Notes under the pieces: generated by a model
The model's input: only the letters and a program-made list of their open reading frames with translations
Told to the model about the DNA's origin: nothing
Databases searched by the model: none
NCBI GenBank assembly: GCA_016801845.1
Contig: CM028923.1
Location: forward strand, 14,620,679-14,684,678
Length of the DNA: 64,000 bases
Reading direction: 5' to 3'
From: Polydactylus sextarius
Lineage: Eukaryota; Chordata; Actinopteri; Polynemidae
Program-made: the position numbers and the translations under genes
Shown: piece after piece, positions 48,561 through 60,745 of the stretch
Layout: each line of letters opens with the position of its first letter
Position numbering within the stretch: the first letter of the stretch is position 1

Positions 48561-51036
48561 TAGCAAAACTTGTGTCATCTGAATAATTAGAATCAGAATC
48601 ACGGACAAGCAAGATTATCTACATTTAGTCTGTTGTTTGTGATCATGAAGATAGTCTGAATCTTTTAATTAAAGCCAGCTTGAAAATATGTGACAGATCT
48701 ATTCTCGTTATAAGGACATCCACGTTTGTATCATGAGGAAGATGTGGGAGCCTGGTTTATATTGAGAGTTTATATTGTGCTCAGATGAGAGAGAAGCTGA
48801 CATTTAACCTCAGACATATTTTATTATGTCCTCAACTTCCAGTCCAAAAAGGCAGTAAAAGAAGTCAAAAATTAATAAGAGTTGCTGTGTCACTGACTGT
48901 CCCTTCTAAGTTGCCAGTTGAAGACCTACTTATAATTTGTTATTAGTGGGTCAGTCAGAAATGAGCTGGCCCTCCTATTGATTTGGTGGAGAAAGATGCT
49001 CCCTCAGTGGACGGTGCTTTGTTTATTCACCCTTTTGCTGTTTCTGTTTTTTTTTTTTTTGTTTTCATACCCACAGTGACAGACCATCGGTTAGAGGAGT
49101 GGAGTTATCTCCAACTGAGATGAGCTTGATAATAGGGACATTAAACATCTCTGACTAGCCATAAATATGAGCTATGTGTTTTCCTCATCTAAGCGAGATA
49201 GCGAGGAAGCATACCCTTCTGAGTCCTCTGCATATGAGCCAAAATCAGGTACAAAATGGCAGGAAATGAGCCAAACATTTTCAGAGAGAACAAAGCACTT
49301 GCTCATTCACTGCAATAAATGTGATGTCATTTGTCCTTGGCTAGAACTAAAAAGCTTATCCATGGGAGATTATTTGAGGGTCAGTGATCTGCTGGTGGGA
49401 AATGTATTCAGGGCTGAACTGTCAAATATAGATTCAATTCACAGACTGACCAAACTTAAACTTTAAAAAGACAATAGCATAATTTTACAGATCTGCTTCT
49501 GACTGCAGAACTTTCTTGTGAACAAACGCCCACAAACTCAAGCCTCTCATTGTCTTCTTTGAAAATTATACACATAATATATCTCAAACATTCATCTGAG
49601 ATTGGATAACTTGAGAATACACACATGGTATCATCCTCTGCCCTGAATACACAACAGAATAGCCTCCTTACAGTGGTACAAAGACAGAGGAAACAGACAG
49701 CAGTGCACTCCTCTGCGGTTTGGAGCTGAGAAGAGCTTTTCCCAAGCCTGTCACCTGACAGCCAAGGACTAGTCAGACTGAGACAGTGACAGTTTCAGGT
49801 CAGAGCGTGTTTCCACTCGGCTCAGTGGCCAGGCAACTGGAGAACTACAACATGCCCAGAGGAATGGCTCATGAATGGCAGGTATCCTAAAAGTAGATAC
49901 ATTCCCTCTAGATTCCTCTGACAGCACTCATACCCATGTTGATATAATCTAACAGGCACACAGAAGTGTGGAGAGGAAACTCTCCAGCTGCTTTCTGTAT
50001 TCTCTCCAGGTCCAGGACATATTGGGCAAATAAGTCCAACAGATAACGAGACTCCCGATTTGATGAGTTTTAAGCTTTAAATCATGTCAAATTATCACAT
50101 ATGATGAGTGAATGAAATATTTCAACCTTGAAATTACAGTGTATCAAAGGCAGTCTCACAGTTTTCCCTCCTGAGCGTACAGCTTAGTAAACACTATGAC
50201 AATCTTCCCACTGACATCTTGGGTGTAAATTTGACAGTACCCGCAGCAGCATAATGACAAGGTGGTTAGCATTGCTCAGGGTGTATCCCACCTCTAAAGA
50301 CCCTAACAACCCTTCACTAAATGAACAGGTATATATAATGAGAGGATGGATAGATGCTAAATGTTGATGCTGAATGTTGAGGGCTTATCAGAATGTTATG
50401 GACCCAGGACAGATAGTTTTCATCCTCTTGTGTTAAATTTAATAGAAATCAAACCAAACTACTTTTTCAGCCAATGTCATGTTTCACAAATGTACAAATG
50501 TATCAGCATTTGTCCTTTGTGTCCATGACTTCTTACCACAATGGATTTCACAGCTGCCTGTTGGGAAGAGGCTGCAATATTTTAGTCTGAAACAACAGTA
50601 ATTGATCATTGAATCACAATGATGTGTAGTGCTGGAAATGATTGCACTGTACTGGAAATAATTATTGGTTTGATTCCTGCAAAAACCACAACCCACTCAA
50701 CATTTCGTCTCGTGGTGAACACTGTTACTTTTCGTCAGAAGTCTATTCTACCCATGATAAATATACATCAAGCCTTATGAAAAGAGGCTACAGTATTTCA
50801 GGATTTTAATCGCTTTAATATCTGGAAATATAAGGTCAAGGAAGGAAGGTCAAAAAGATACAGAGTGAATACAGAATACAGAATAATAATTATCTACTCG
50901 TGCTCTGTGAAAATATATCTATTACAATATAAGCATTCCTCTGAGACTGACATCAAATTGACTAAAGCCTAAAGGATTTACATTTCAAAATCAAATGGCA
51001 CAATGTCACGGCAGAAAAAAGAAGCAGCAGACTTAC

Positions 51037-51150
51037 GAAGGGAGTGCCACTCGTCCTGCCTTATCGTCTTGGTGATGTTATATGAGAGATTTTTGGGTAT
51101 TGTAGCTGAGGAATAATGATATTTGATGTAGGAGCACCTTGCAATAGAAC
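51037..51150 (-). CDS. tmem178b: tmem178b exon 2
   Basis: On the - strand the exon starts after TTTTCTCTACAG and ends at CTCCCTTC|GTAAGT. It is 114 nt (38 codons), phase 1 at both ends. It encodes, after the shared Gly codon, SIARCSYIKYHYSSATIPKN and LSYNITKTIRQDEWHSL. The first part is extracellular or luminal loop sequence with two N-glycosylation sequons (NLS and NIT). The TIRQDEWHSLH block just before membrane segment 2 is shared with TMEM178A. All residues fit vertebrate TMEM178B. The phase at the 5' end requires an upstream exon ending in G, that is exon 1 with the first membrane segment and the large loop, which is not in the window. Confidence 0.96.
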
Positions 51151-54100
51151 CTGTAGAGAAAAGAAAAAAAAAACATAAAGCTTTAGCTTTTCTTCATCCA
51201 TACAGAAACAATAGTGACTCACAGGTCATTACATAAGATCCACACTTGATGACACACAGGGCAGAACGTTAAGATAACATTGTTCCACAAAGGAATGATT
51301 CAGCTGGAGAGGCTGTGTCTGCAGATATAAATTTACCAAGACCCTTGCAAATCACTCATCTTCACTAAAACAATGACAATCATGTCAAAGCTGAAGGGAC
51401 ACTTTCAACATACATTTCTATTATCTTCAACTCTGATACAATGGCTGTGGAAGAACTGATGCATTCTTCAAAAGCTATTAACTAATCAGTCAAGGGAGCT
51501 ATTCAGTATGTAATTATAAATGTTCGTGAGAGTCCCCCAGCCTGGAGATGTGTGTGGGATTTCTGGATGACAGTCACAAATTTATCTGAATTAATGGAGA
51601 CATGCTGCGGAAATAGTGAAACACAATTATGGAAGATAACCAAACATTGTTCACCTGCACAAAATGTAGAGAAGCCTGCAGTTGTCTTGATGATAAGAGC
51701 TACCAGATAGGTTCTAAACAGGTGAACATGTTACAGGTTTCCAGTTGGGAGTTGGTGAATGTTTGTAGATTGTAAATACCCAAAAAAGTGAGTAATGAAA
51801 AGTGAAAAATTGTTTTGTATTGGGTCCAAACACACCATTACACTGAAGGTTTTTCATGTTATTGTGGTGTATCTGCTCACTTTTCTATATGTATGTAGAC
51901 ATTTATGTTCCACACATTAGTAGAACACCTCAATTTTTTCATGTCACAACCAGAAGATGATTAGTCTACACATTGTTCATCATTGCCAAAGACCTATTTC
52001 TGGCTTTTCGCTTGACATTTAAGTCACCTGCTTCACGTACTTTATGATTTATTCACCTGTTCTTTTGCATATTATCACGTTTTGCTTTTACACATAGGAA
52101 AACAATCCTTCCTCAGTCAAACATGAAAACTGCTTCAGTTATTTCTGCTTTCTTTCACATTTGCAGCATTACCCATTCATTAATATATCATGGTAAAGTC
52201 AAGACAATGGCTTTAATTTCAATATGTTAATAACATGGCTGTAATTTTCTGGCCAGTGAAGAAAGAGAACTGCTTCCTTTTGACACCGTTACATTGCACT
52301 GCATGTACGCTCTAATTATTTCTGACCAGACTGTGTGGCTCACTGAAAATTGCATTATTTTTGAATCCTGAAAGTTTCTCACTGCAAAACCAGACAACCA
52401 GACCAGGACAATGCTCGCCTTGTATGTCCTCTGTCCTGCAGCCATGCACACACTCACACAACAACACAACAACACACACACTGGCACGCAAGTAAACCCA
52501 GAAAACTGCTGACAATGATAATTACCTATTCATGACTATCTCTTTAGATGTGGTGCAGTCAGGGCCCATTCACTCACACAACAGAACAAATGTATTTAAA
52601 GAATTCACAATACATAAGATGTAACAGTATACAACTTTAAATATGACTTCAGATTATTTCAAGAGTGTAGGACATATGGATTGTATTCATAGTGTTGGCT
52701 GTTATCTGACAGGTTTAATCAGAAAAGTGGGGAAAAAAATGCAAATATTAAGGCAGCAGCTTGAACACGATCTATTTATTAATCTCTATACATTTGTCTC
52801 CATAATCCTTGAGATATTTATGTGCTTAGAGCACATTTAGACAGACTGTCATGTGTAAAAATCAATACTATTATTTTTTTATCCTGACTGGCATGAGGTT
52901 GTTCAGTCTGTGTGTCAAACATTCAGTTCCAACAGGTTTTAAATGAGATTAGTTCGCGTGTGCTACCTATTTTACAGCACTATACTAATCTCTCTGAGGT
53001 TAGGTTTAGAAACTGTATTTTGACAGGACTTTAGCTGACAGATATAATGTGTTTAAGACAGAAACCAAAACACAAATATGCACTGCTCCATTCTGTGGAG
53101 TTGCAGCCAATGTCAACACAGCAGGGCTATGTTAAGGAAATGTGGCCTCTCACACTAGGCAACTCTGGAAAAGGAAATCCAACCCCTGTCCAGGAGTGTG
53201 GTTTCAGAGTCGATTCTGTGAGTGAACGTAAGCCCAACCATATGTTTGGTACTGCTCCACCTCCACCTCCTGCTTCAAAACAGTGGCCTTTTGATACCAA
53301 GTCCACTTCTTCGACCTGAATGACATGCCCAAGGATCAACTAAAAAAGAACTGAAGTTGAATCTGAGTCTCAGGCAAGCTACCCAACAGCTAAACAAGGG
53401 CTGAGCAAGAGGCTTCAATTGGACGGCTTGGGGGATGGAGAGTTTATGAGCAGGATACCTTGGGCAGATGTCTTGTAAGCAGGAAAGACTGGTAGACAAG
53501 AATATGTGTCACCAGGCTGACTACTTAGAACCAAGGATAACTCAGCCAACTCAGAAAGAGACTTTGTGTTGGACGACTAAAGTACAGTCTCAGGGACAGA
53601 CGTCATTTGACTCAGGACCCAAACAGGACCAGGAACAGACAGGACATTCTTTGGGTCCCCCAATGCAAGGGCAGAAACAACATAATTCCCTCAACTTCCA
53701 GTGCACTTACATTTCTTCATATATTATAAGTGTGTTTCCTCTTAAATATTTAACTTCTTCCTTTTCTAGCTGCACACTGAACAATCATATCAAAGCAATT
53801 TCCCTACAACAATCAGGTTTTTCTGATTCTCCTTATGTTTCCAGGAAGGTGCTTCCCTGGAGGAGTTGTTCCAACTTATCCCTTGTCCCTAGAGTATGGA
53901 ATCATAATGCAGCACTGATTAATCAGTAATGTTCCTGTCTAGTTCATATATTCAGTGAAGGCTTTTCCTAAGGCTCCCACAAGACTTCTCCTGTTACCTC
54001 AGAGCTACCGCCGGTGTAGTAAATCTTTACTTCAGAACACAGATTTCTGTTGCTGTAAAGCATGAACAAAGTGGTGGGTAGCAGTGATCTGTCTTGTGCA

Positions 54101-56929
54101 GTGGAGTCATGGAGCTGGTATGGATTTTCTTGACGTTTGAGGAAGCCTCTGAGACCTGGAGTGATTTCAAATAGGCCAATAAAACTGATGACCCAGACAA
54201 AAGGCTCAATCAGAGCAATATGCCAATGGGCTTCTATTACCCAACCAACTCATTTTAACACCGCTCACATACAAATACTGCATTACGGAAGACGCTGGAT
54301 AGGACAGTGCTATGTATGTATGGTGGAAGCGTAGGGTTGCATTGTGGACAGAAAATACAGCACTAACAATTAAAACTGGGCTGTAATTAGTGCTCATTCA
54401 CATAAAGATTTACAATCATGTAGTCAACACTGCTCAGCTGTCTTCTATGGTATACAAACACATATTTGTATATTCAGGACTGGGTGTTTTGATGGAAAAA
54501 TACTTTAAAGAGTGGTCTGACAAGTGGTCAGAGTCAGGAGATTTTGTGCAGGTGAACACAGAAAACAACCATTTCCTCTTGTCAGTGTCACAACAAGAGG
54601 TGCAAGAAGTGCTAAAGCACATCTTTCATCCTCCAGACTAAAAATAGAAAGTATTTCCCCTCATTGGGGAACCGAAGACACTTCACAGACACAGACAGGA
54701 CACTGTAATACTGACAAATTCAATACCGCTAGCTTCTTCTCCCCAGACATCTGTTTCAGGATGGCTAATGTTCCAAAAATTTCAATATTGATAATGATAC
54801 CCTGACTTTGATATTGGTATGTTTTTATAGATAACTATTTTATCAAAGCTATTTTAACATTATTTCAACATAACATTTTCACTCTCCAAGACTTTTCATA
54901 ATATATACATATAATGTTGTTTAATGCATGGATGAATTAATTTATTTCTTTTTTGGGTGAGTCAGAAGCTAAATGTCTGTGAGACAGCCAATTTAGAAAG
55001 TTTTACAAGGCTTCAGACCTTTCTTTGAATGTCAAAATGGCTTTCATATACACAGTTCATCTAACATAATATTTTCTGATCGTAATAACTTGGGTTAGTG
55101 AGTTATCTGCAGCTGTTTGTTTGTACTCAGACTCAGCACAGTAAATGTCATGGCAATCTGTAAAATTTTATTGAATTATGCATTATCTTGTGCATTACCC
55201 AAGTTTTTATCTTGGTTTGAAGTTTTGAAATGATTGTAATTGTAACATCATAAAATGCACGACAACATAAAAAAGGATCTGATTAATCTGAATAATAAAA
55301 GAAACTGCACAGACTTGTATTCAAACCAGAATTGTGTTTATTGGCTCATTTCAGTGAAGAATCAATTTTTAAAAATGGAATTATTAAATACTGCCTCGCT
55401 GTGTTTTGGCACTTGAGTTACTCATATCCACTGAAATTCACTTTAGTTTATATTTTATGGTACATTTCATCCAAGACTACACAGTAATTATATTTGTGTT
55501 GTAGACAATAATTACACAAGCACACAACATTAAACTGCATTAACAGCAGTGGCAGCACAACACAGTATTATGTATCTGAGTCAGAGTCATTTCTGCAATG
55601 TGATGCGAAGTCACCTTCACATATTTTTGCTGCCATACTGTAGCAAAGGATGAGTAAGCATAAAGCTTGACAGGGGGCTGGAGACTCTTCTATCACAAGG
55701 GCATGCTCCCTGTCTTTTTGTCTGAGAATTTATAGCAGCACTTCTCTAGATATCTACTTCAGCTAAACTGGAGCCCAGAATATAAACTACATATGTGAAA
55801 CCTCCACGTTCCTTGCCTGTGTGGAAAACAAAAATGCTCTTTATTTTACTAAAGTGACATTTGGTACAATTTTTTAATGAAACAGGATGAAAGTTGCCAC
55901 ACAACCATAGTCAGTTCCTTCCCCCACAGTGCCCTCACAGAAAACACAGGGTGTCAAATTGCAGTCAGATACATCTGTGTGTGTTTTATGCCAAGAAGAA
56001 GAAAGAAGATGAAAATCTGTCAATAGCTTGTCTGACAAGAGATGTTTTCAGATGGACTGAGAGGAGACATCTGATAAGGGATTTCAGTATTGATCACCTC
56101 GGTTTGCAAATCAGTTATCTGTAGCTAAGATCTAAGACCAGCTGTGTCTAACTTGACAGTGAACTCAATCTGCCTTTACTCACTGTTTTCAGACTGTATA
56201 AATACACCTATATGATATTCTATGATATATACATAGGCTCCTTGTCTGTGTATTTGTGATAGAATATCTGCTCCAGGCACATTCACTGCCTCCCTGTGGC
56301 CAATGTATGAGTCATTCCCATAAATTCTTAATTAGTGACCAGTTAGTTACCTCAGCTGCACAGATGCCTATAACAGATACATATCTTATTTCTTGAGTCT
56401 TCCTGTTTTCTGATCTGCCCCAGTTTTAATTTTCTGTGATGTAACACTTCCTGCATGTTTGAATTGCTTAAATAAATTCAACATAAAACCCGATGCATTT
56501 CTACAGCATTCAGCACTTAACCAGCAGTGCAATTACAGTCATGTGACACTAACCACTCAGACATTCTCACATTCTCTTTATAAAAGAAATATTAGCACAA
56601 CTGCTGTTTCGTCTGTCACTGTAACCAGCTACCATACATGAAACTTCCTGCGCAAATGTTGCAGCTTAAACGGCATGATGCTCCTTATCTCTAGGCGGCT
56701 TTTAATTTGCGAAAAATTAACATGTAGGTAATTGAACTTATAGCTGTAGGCTACAATACAAAGAAAAAATGCTTTATAAATAATGTCTACTTAGTGATGC
56801 TTCCTTGAACAATCTACCCTCCATTTCCTAAATACAGTACATTATCTTGTCATATATCAATGAATCAATCAAATTATTTTTTAATAGTACTCTAATGGTA
56901 ACAATGAAAACAGGTGTTAAAAACAAAGA

Positions 56930-57258
56930 CATTCAGTGAACTGCATTTCTGTGGATTGTTGATGAGAAGAGAACGGTAAGACTTGTTGGCGTTGACATTT
57001 ACCAATGGTGCCTGCAAAAACAAGGGGACTGCAAAATCCCTGGGTACAGGCTCACTAAAACTAGACAGCTGAATTCTGGAAACATAACCTGGTCTGATTA
57101 ATCTGGATATTTACTGAGGCAGCAGATGGTCAGGTCAGAGTTTGGCATCAACAGCATGAATCTGTTGACCCATCATGTCTGCCAGTCTAGGCTGGTGGCT
57201 GTGGTGTAATGGTATAGGGAATGTTTTCTTGGCTCACTAGGCCCCTTTTCTACCAACA
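56930..57258 (+). mobile_element. Tc1-like DNA transposon relic
   Basis: Blocks in order: GAACTGCATTTCTGTGGATT, AACGGTAAGACTTGTTGGCG (about 56974), CAGGCTCACTAAAACTAGAC, ACCTGGTCTGATTAATCTGG (about 57088), GCAGATGGTCAGGTCAGAGT (about 57122), CAACAGCATGAATCTGTTGA (about 57149), TCTAGGCTGGTGGCTGTGG (about 57186), and AATGTTTTCTTGGCTCACTA (about 57220-57239). This is the central third of the same transposase as at 38875-39475. It stops just after the GGCCCC equivalent, where LINE sequence begins. Confidence 0.75.
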
Positions 57259-57261
57259 CCA

Positions 57262-57610
57262 ACAGTCCCCTCAGATGTCTGAGCGCCTCACTTCATCTCT
57301 AAAGCTGAGCACAGCCATCATGTGGAGGAAACTCATTTTGGCCTTGTAACTTGTAAACATGACCTAATTCTTTCTTATTCAAAACACACAGACAAAGGTG
57401 AAGGTCAGAGCATAGATTCAATGGTAAATTGACAGCTTCGCCTTCTTGTCATGATGTATAAACACCTGCCTTAGTGCTGATGCTGCACTGATCTGTCAGT
57501 CTCCCTCCATCCTAACGGCATTACGAACAAGAGACTGACATTACTCAAACTCTAACACTTGGGGCAGTAATCCATCGCTCAACCCACCCGGGCCAGGTCC
57601 GGGGTCTAGG
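57262..57610 (-). mobile_element. LINE fragment abutting the Tc1 relic
   Basis: The + strand carries the antisense phrases TGTGGAGGAAACTCATTTTG (about 57320), GCCTTGTAACTTGTAAACAT, GACAGCTTCGCCTTCT (about 57431), GGCATTACGAACAAGAGACT (about 57517), TCTAACACTTGGGGCAGTAA (about 57551) and GGGCCAGGTCCGGGG (about 57590). This is the same family and portion as 43825-44256. Non-coding now. Confidence 0.7.
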
Positions 57611-58889
57611 TGGACAACAAAACATGCACATTCTCTTTGTTTTACAGCAGTGGCTGAGATGACGTGCGCTGAGGGATAAGGACTAAAGTACATCCTGTGG
57701 ACCTGTTGAGTCTGAGCTGTTAGGAGTGCACTTCCTCAAATGTATTCATGCTTCAGGTAATCCAGACAACCTGTTAAAATATTTAAAAAGAGATAAGGCA
57801 CCACACAACGCTTTTTAGTTTTCCCCCCAGGTTGACAGCTTTTTTGTGTTTTCCCCTACAAACATGTAGTTGATGGCAGAGGAAAACACTGCTCATGCAG
57901 CGAGTCTACAGTCTAGTCCATTTTCAAATATTTACCTCTTTTATGTTTTATGTACTCCCTTTAGAACAATCATTTTATAGCACTGAAGATATGAACTACC
58001 ATGAATCAACAGCTTTTTTTGCCCCAATAAACATCCATTCCTACATAAGCAGATGTGTGACTCAGTCCTGAGCCTGGCGAACATACAGGAACATGTTGAG
58101 AGTCATGGAAAAATGACTTCACACCTCACCAGATTTATCAGATGATATTAGTGGACATCATATCTGTATCAATGGATTCATAATCTGATTATCAATGTTA
58201 TGTTCATTCAGTTGGTCTTTGGTCTTTGGTCTAGTTTACTGCAGTACTAAACTTACACCATTTTGGACAATGTAAGCGATTTATTATTAGTAAAACACAT
58301 CTCAGTTAAAAGTGTGTTATCAGAATTTTTTACTCCCTGATATCAGTATGAGCTTCAGCCCCCAATATCTCATATCTGTCTGACTCTAATTAGTGATTAT
58401 TAATGATAATTCTTTAGTTATGATCAAAAAGTGCCTTGTTAGGCCACAGTTCCTTGAGTTCAAGGGTTTTACTGTCACCGGTGTGGTGGCAGAAAAATAC
58501 ATTTTTAGGTCATCTGTACAAGCAGCTGATTCATTCAATTACATTTGATTGTTTGGTGACCAAAGTATACCACAGTACCACAGTAGCAATAGAAGATGTT
58601 AGGTGATGCTGTATGGATTTTATATATTTATAAACATCACACACTTTCATACAATTTAGGCCGTTGAACATTTTTGGAAGTAGAGCCACTGCAAAAGCAT
58701 TTCAGGGTAGAAAGTAGTCCACTTCTTTGTTTTGATGGAACACTGTTCAGGTGAATCAAACTAACGACCCTCTGATTAGTGAATAACGTGCCCTACCTCC
58801 TGGAAACCTTGTACTTCCTATAAGAAAACTCTTTTATAACATTGCAGATGTGCAAACCTTGCACTTGCAATATATTGGTAAATTCATGT

Positions 58890-58960
58890 AATGTTTTTTT
58901 CTTATTGACCACTCAAAATGCTTTAAATCACATGCTATTCACTCACTCACTTACAAGCGC
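58890..58960 (+). repeat. Short dispersed repeat fragment
   Basis: GACCACTCAAAATGCTTTAA (about 58907) followed by ATCACATGCTATTCACTCAC resembles the ACCACTCAAAGCGCTTTACA...CATTCACCC motif of the common fish element also seen, in the other orientation, at 16535-16660. Very short. Confidence 0.4.
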
Positions 58961-60569
58961 TTACAAGCTGAGTCTCAAGGACATTTCCAACAAGAGCTGT
59001 GAAGTCATACTGCTGATCTTTTGATTACTGTGCGACCTGTTCCACCGGAGTCATGCTCACTGTTTGTCACCTGGAGTGAAAGCTTCCATGCTGTTCAATG
59101 GACAGCTCTTCCTTAAGTAGCTCAAAGAGCACATGTCACACCCCACAATGAAAGATGGCAGTATCTGCTGCTGCAGCAGTGATGAGGAAGATCCAGGAGG
59201 GGGAAGTCAGAGGAGCAGGATGCACAAAATGACAAACTTCATCTTCATTTTTTTCTACTGAAGGGGAAAAGGTGACAGAAAGAGCAACAGCACATGCTTC
59301 AAATGCAAAAAAAAGTCATTTGCACAAACCATTTTGTCAGTCACACTTTGTTGACACACACATACTAATACACATTTCCTGAATTAAGCAAAACCTAGAC
59401 TAATGTATCAACATTTACTAATTCCAGCTCCTCCTCTGAATTTTGCTGCACAGCCAGAGAAAAGAGAGTCCTGTGATGAAGTTAAACTGAAACTGAGAAG
59501 AGGAAAAGTCTCCATGAACTACGGAGAGAAGTTCTTGCTCTTTAGCTTCTCAATGGTTTGCTGTGTTCTGTCCATTGTTTAGTGTTGGGATGGCAGCATG
59601 TGCAACTCTTTAACAAAGTAATGCACAGAATTTGTGTTTTGCTAAATCATGATGTTTATCAAAGAGTAGCTTTATCCTAAATTGAGAGTATCTGTATGAA
59701 GCGGGAGGATGTATATGTGTGTGTGTGTGAGGCAAAAGTAGGAGATGACAATGAGGAGTAATTTAATGAGTGTGTGGTATATTCAGTATTCTCTATAAAT
59801 CACCAGTGCGCCACCTGGCCTGACACTGCACTGCACTCTCACCGTTTGATTCCTCGACTAACGAGTGCCACATTAACCTTTCTCTTGCTTCTCTCTGTGG
59901 ATAATGACACACGTAAAAGCCTAATCTGAAACCTTGGGCATTTTTCTTTTGCACTGGGAGACACATTACATTACACAACATTACACCACTTCACCAAGAA
60001 GCACTCCTTGCAGCCCTGAGACTGGGGCATATTGCTCCCGCTCTCCCAAATGGATTTGTAACTCATTTTAGCCAAATTGCCCTTCAGCCTCCTGCAAACA
60101 TCTTTGAGCCAGACACCATTTCCTCTCTGTTAGGGACTGTGACTGGAAGTGATTACATTGACAGAGTGGAGCTGTATGTGCCTGTTTGTATGCACACCTT
60201 TCGATGTAAGCATATTGTATCTATACTGTCTGGATGTTTACAGAGTGGTCGTATTCTTACAAGGTTGTATTTTTAGAGCCTCCTGGATGACTGGGCAGTA
60301 GGGAGACTCTAATCTCTTCCTTGAGCGATGGCGCTTGACCTTTGGTTAAAGCTAAATTCTAAATGTGTATTTAGCTCTCTGCTGTCTTAATAATGAAGAC
60401 AAAGTATTGTGATGTGAATGTAGAGGCTGTCTTCCAATGGCTGTTTGACTCAAGGATCATCAAGGACGAAGCTAATGTTGTAATAAAGTGTCATAAATGA
60501 CTGCAAAAAGAATTACTTCAATTTCATGTCCACCAAGACAGGTCTTGGATGCTTTTAGCATAGCTTAGC

Positions 60570-60745
60570 ACTGCATTTATAAGCATAAGCACTTACCCAT
60601 ACACATATTCAAACACACTCAGTCATACTGTACCACTACAGAACATTCTCACACCACCAGTAAACCATCTGGGGCATTCTGGGGTTTAGTATCTTGCCCA
60701 AGGACACTTTAACATGGAGATCGAGTCGTTCTACCTCCTAAGTCT
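60570..60745 (+). repeat. Short dispersed fish repeat fragment
   Basis: CACATATTCAAACACACTCA and the later CATTCTGGGGTTTAGTATCT, TTGCCCAAGGACACTTTAAC, CGAGTCGTTCTACCTCCTAA follow the order of a common fish repeat (GGTTCAGTGTCTTGCCCAAGGACACTTCGACATG...CGCTCTACC). Decayed, without an open frame. Confidence 0.65.

Larger units (their letters stand above)
19146..51036 (-). other. tmem178b: tmem178b intron 2, about 31.9 kb
   Basis: A very long intron for a compact fish genome. It carries the repeats listed separately between 19480 and 48560, the 28S rRNA fragment at 34258-34496 and a hairpin at 25611-25640. The stretches between them (about 20300-20930, 21000-23250, 23650-32450, 32600-34250, 34500-36640, 41050-43800, 44260-45870, 46560-48290, 48600-51036) are AT-rich, stop-rich in all frames and hold no gene I can support. 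An octamer motif ATGCAAAT lies at 29982-29989 and could be part of an enhancer, but one octamer is expected by chance in this length. Confidence 0.85.

Noticed and set aside
53468..53929. Longest open frame in the window (153 codons, + strand)
   Set aside because: No recognisable domain, biased composition (Gln, Ser), no splice or promoter context, and it lies inside tmem178b intron 1. Length is within chance for 64 kb.
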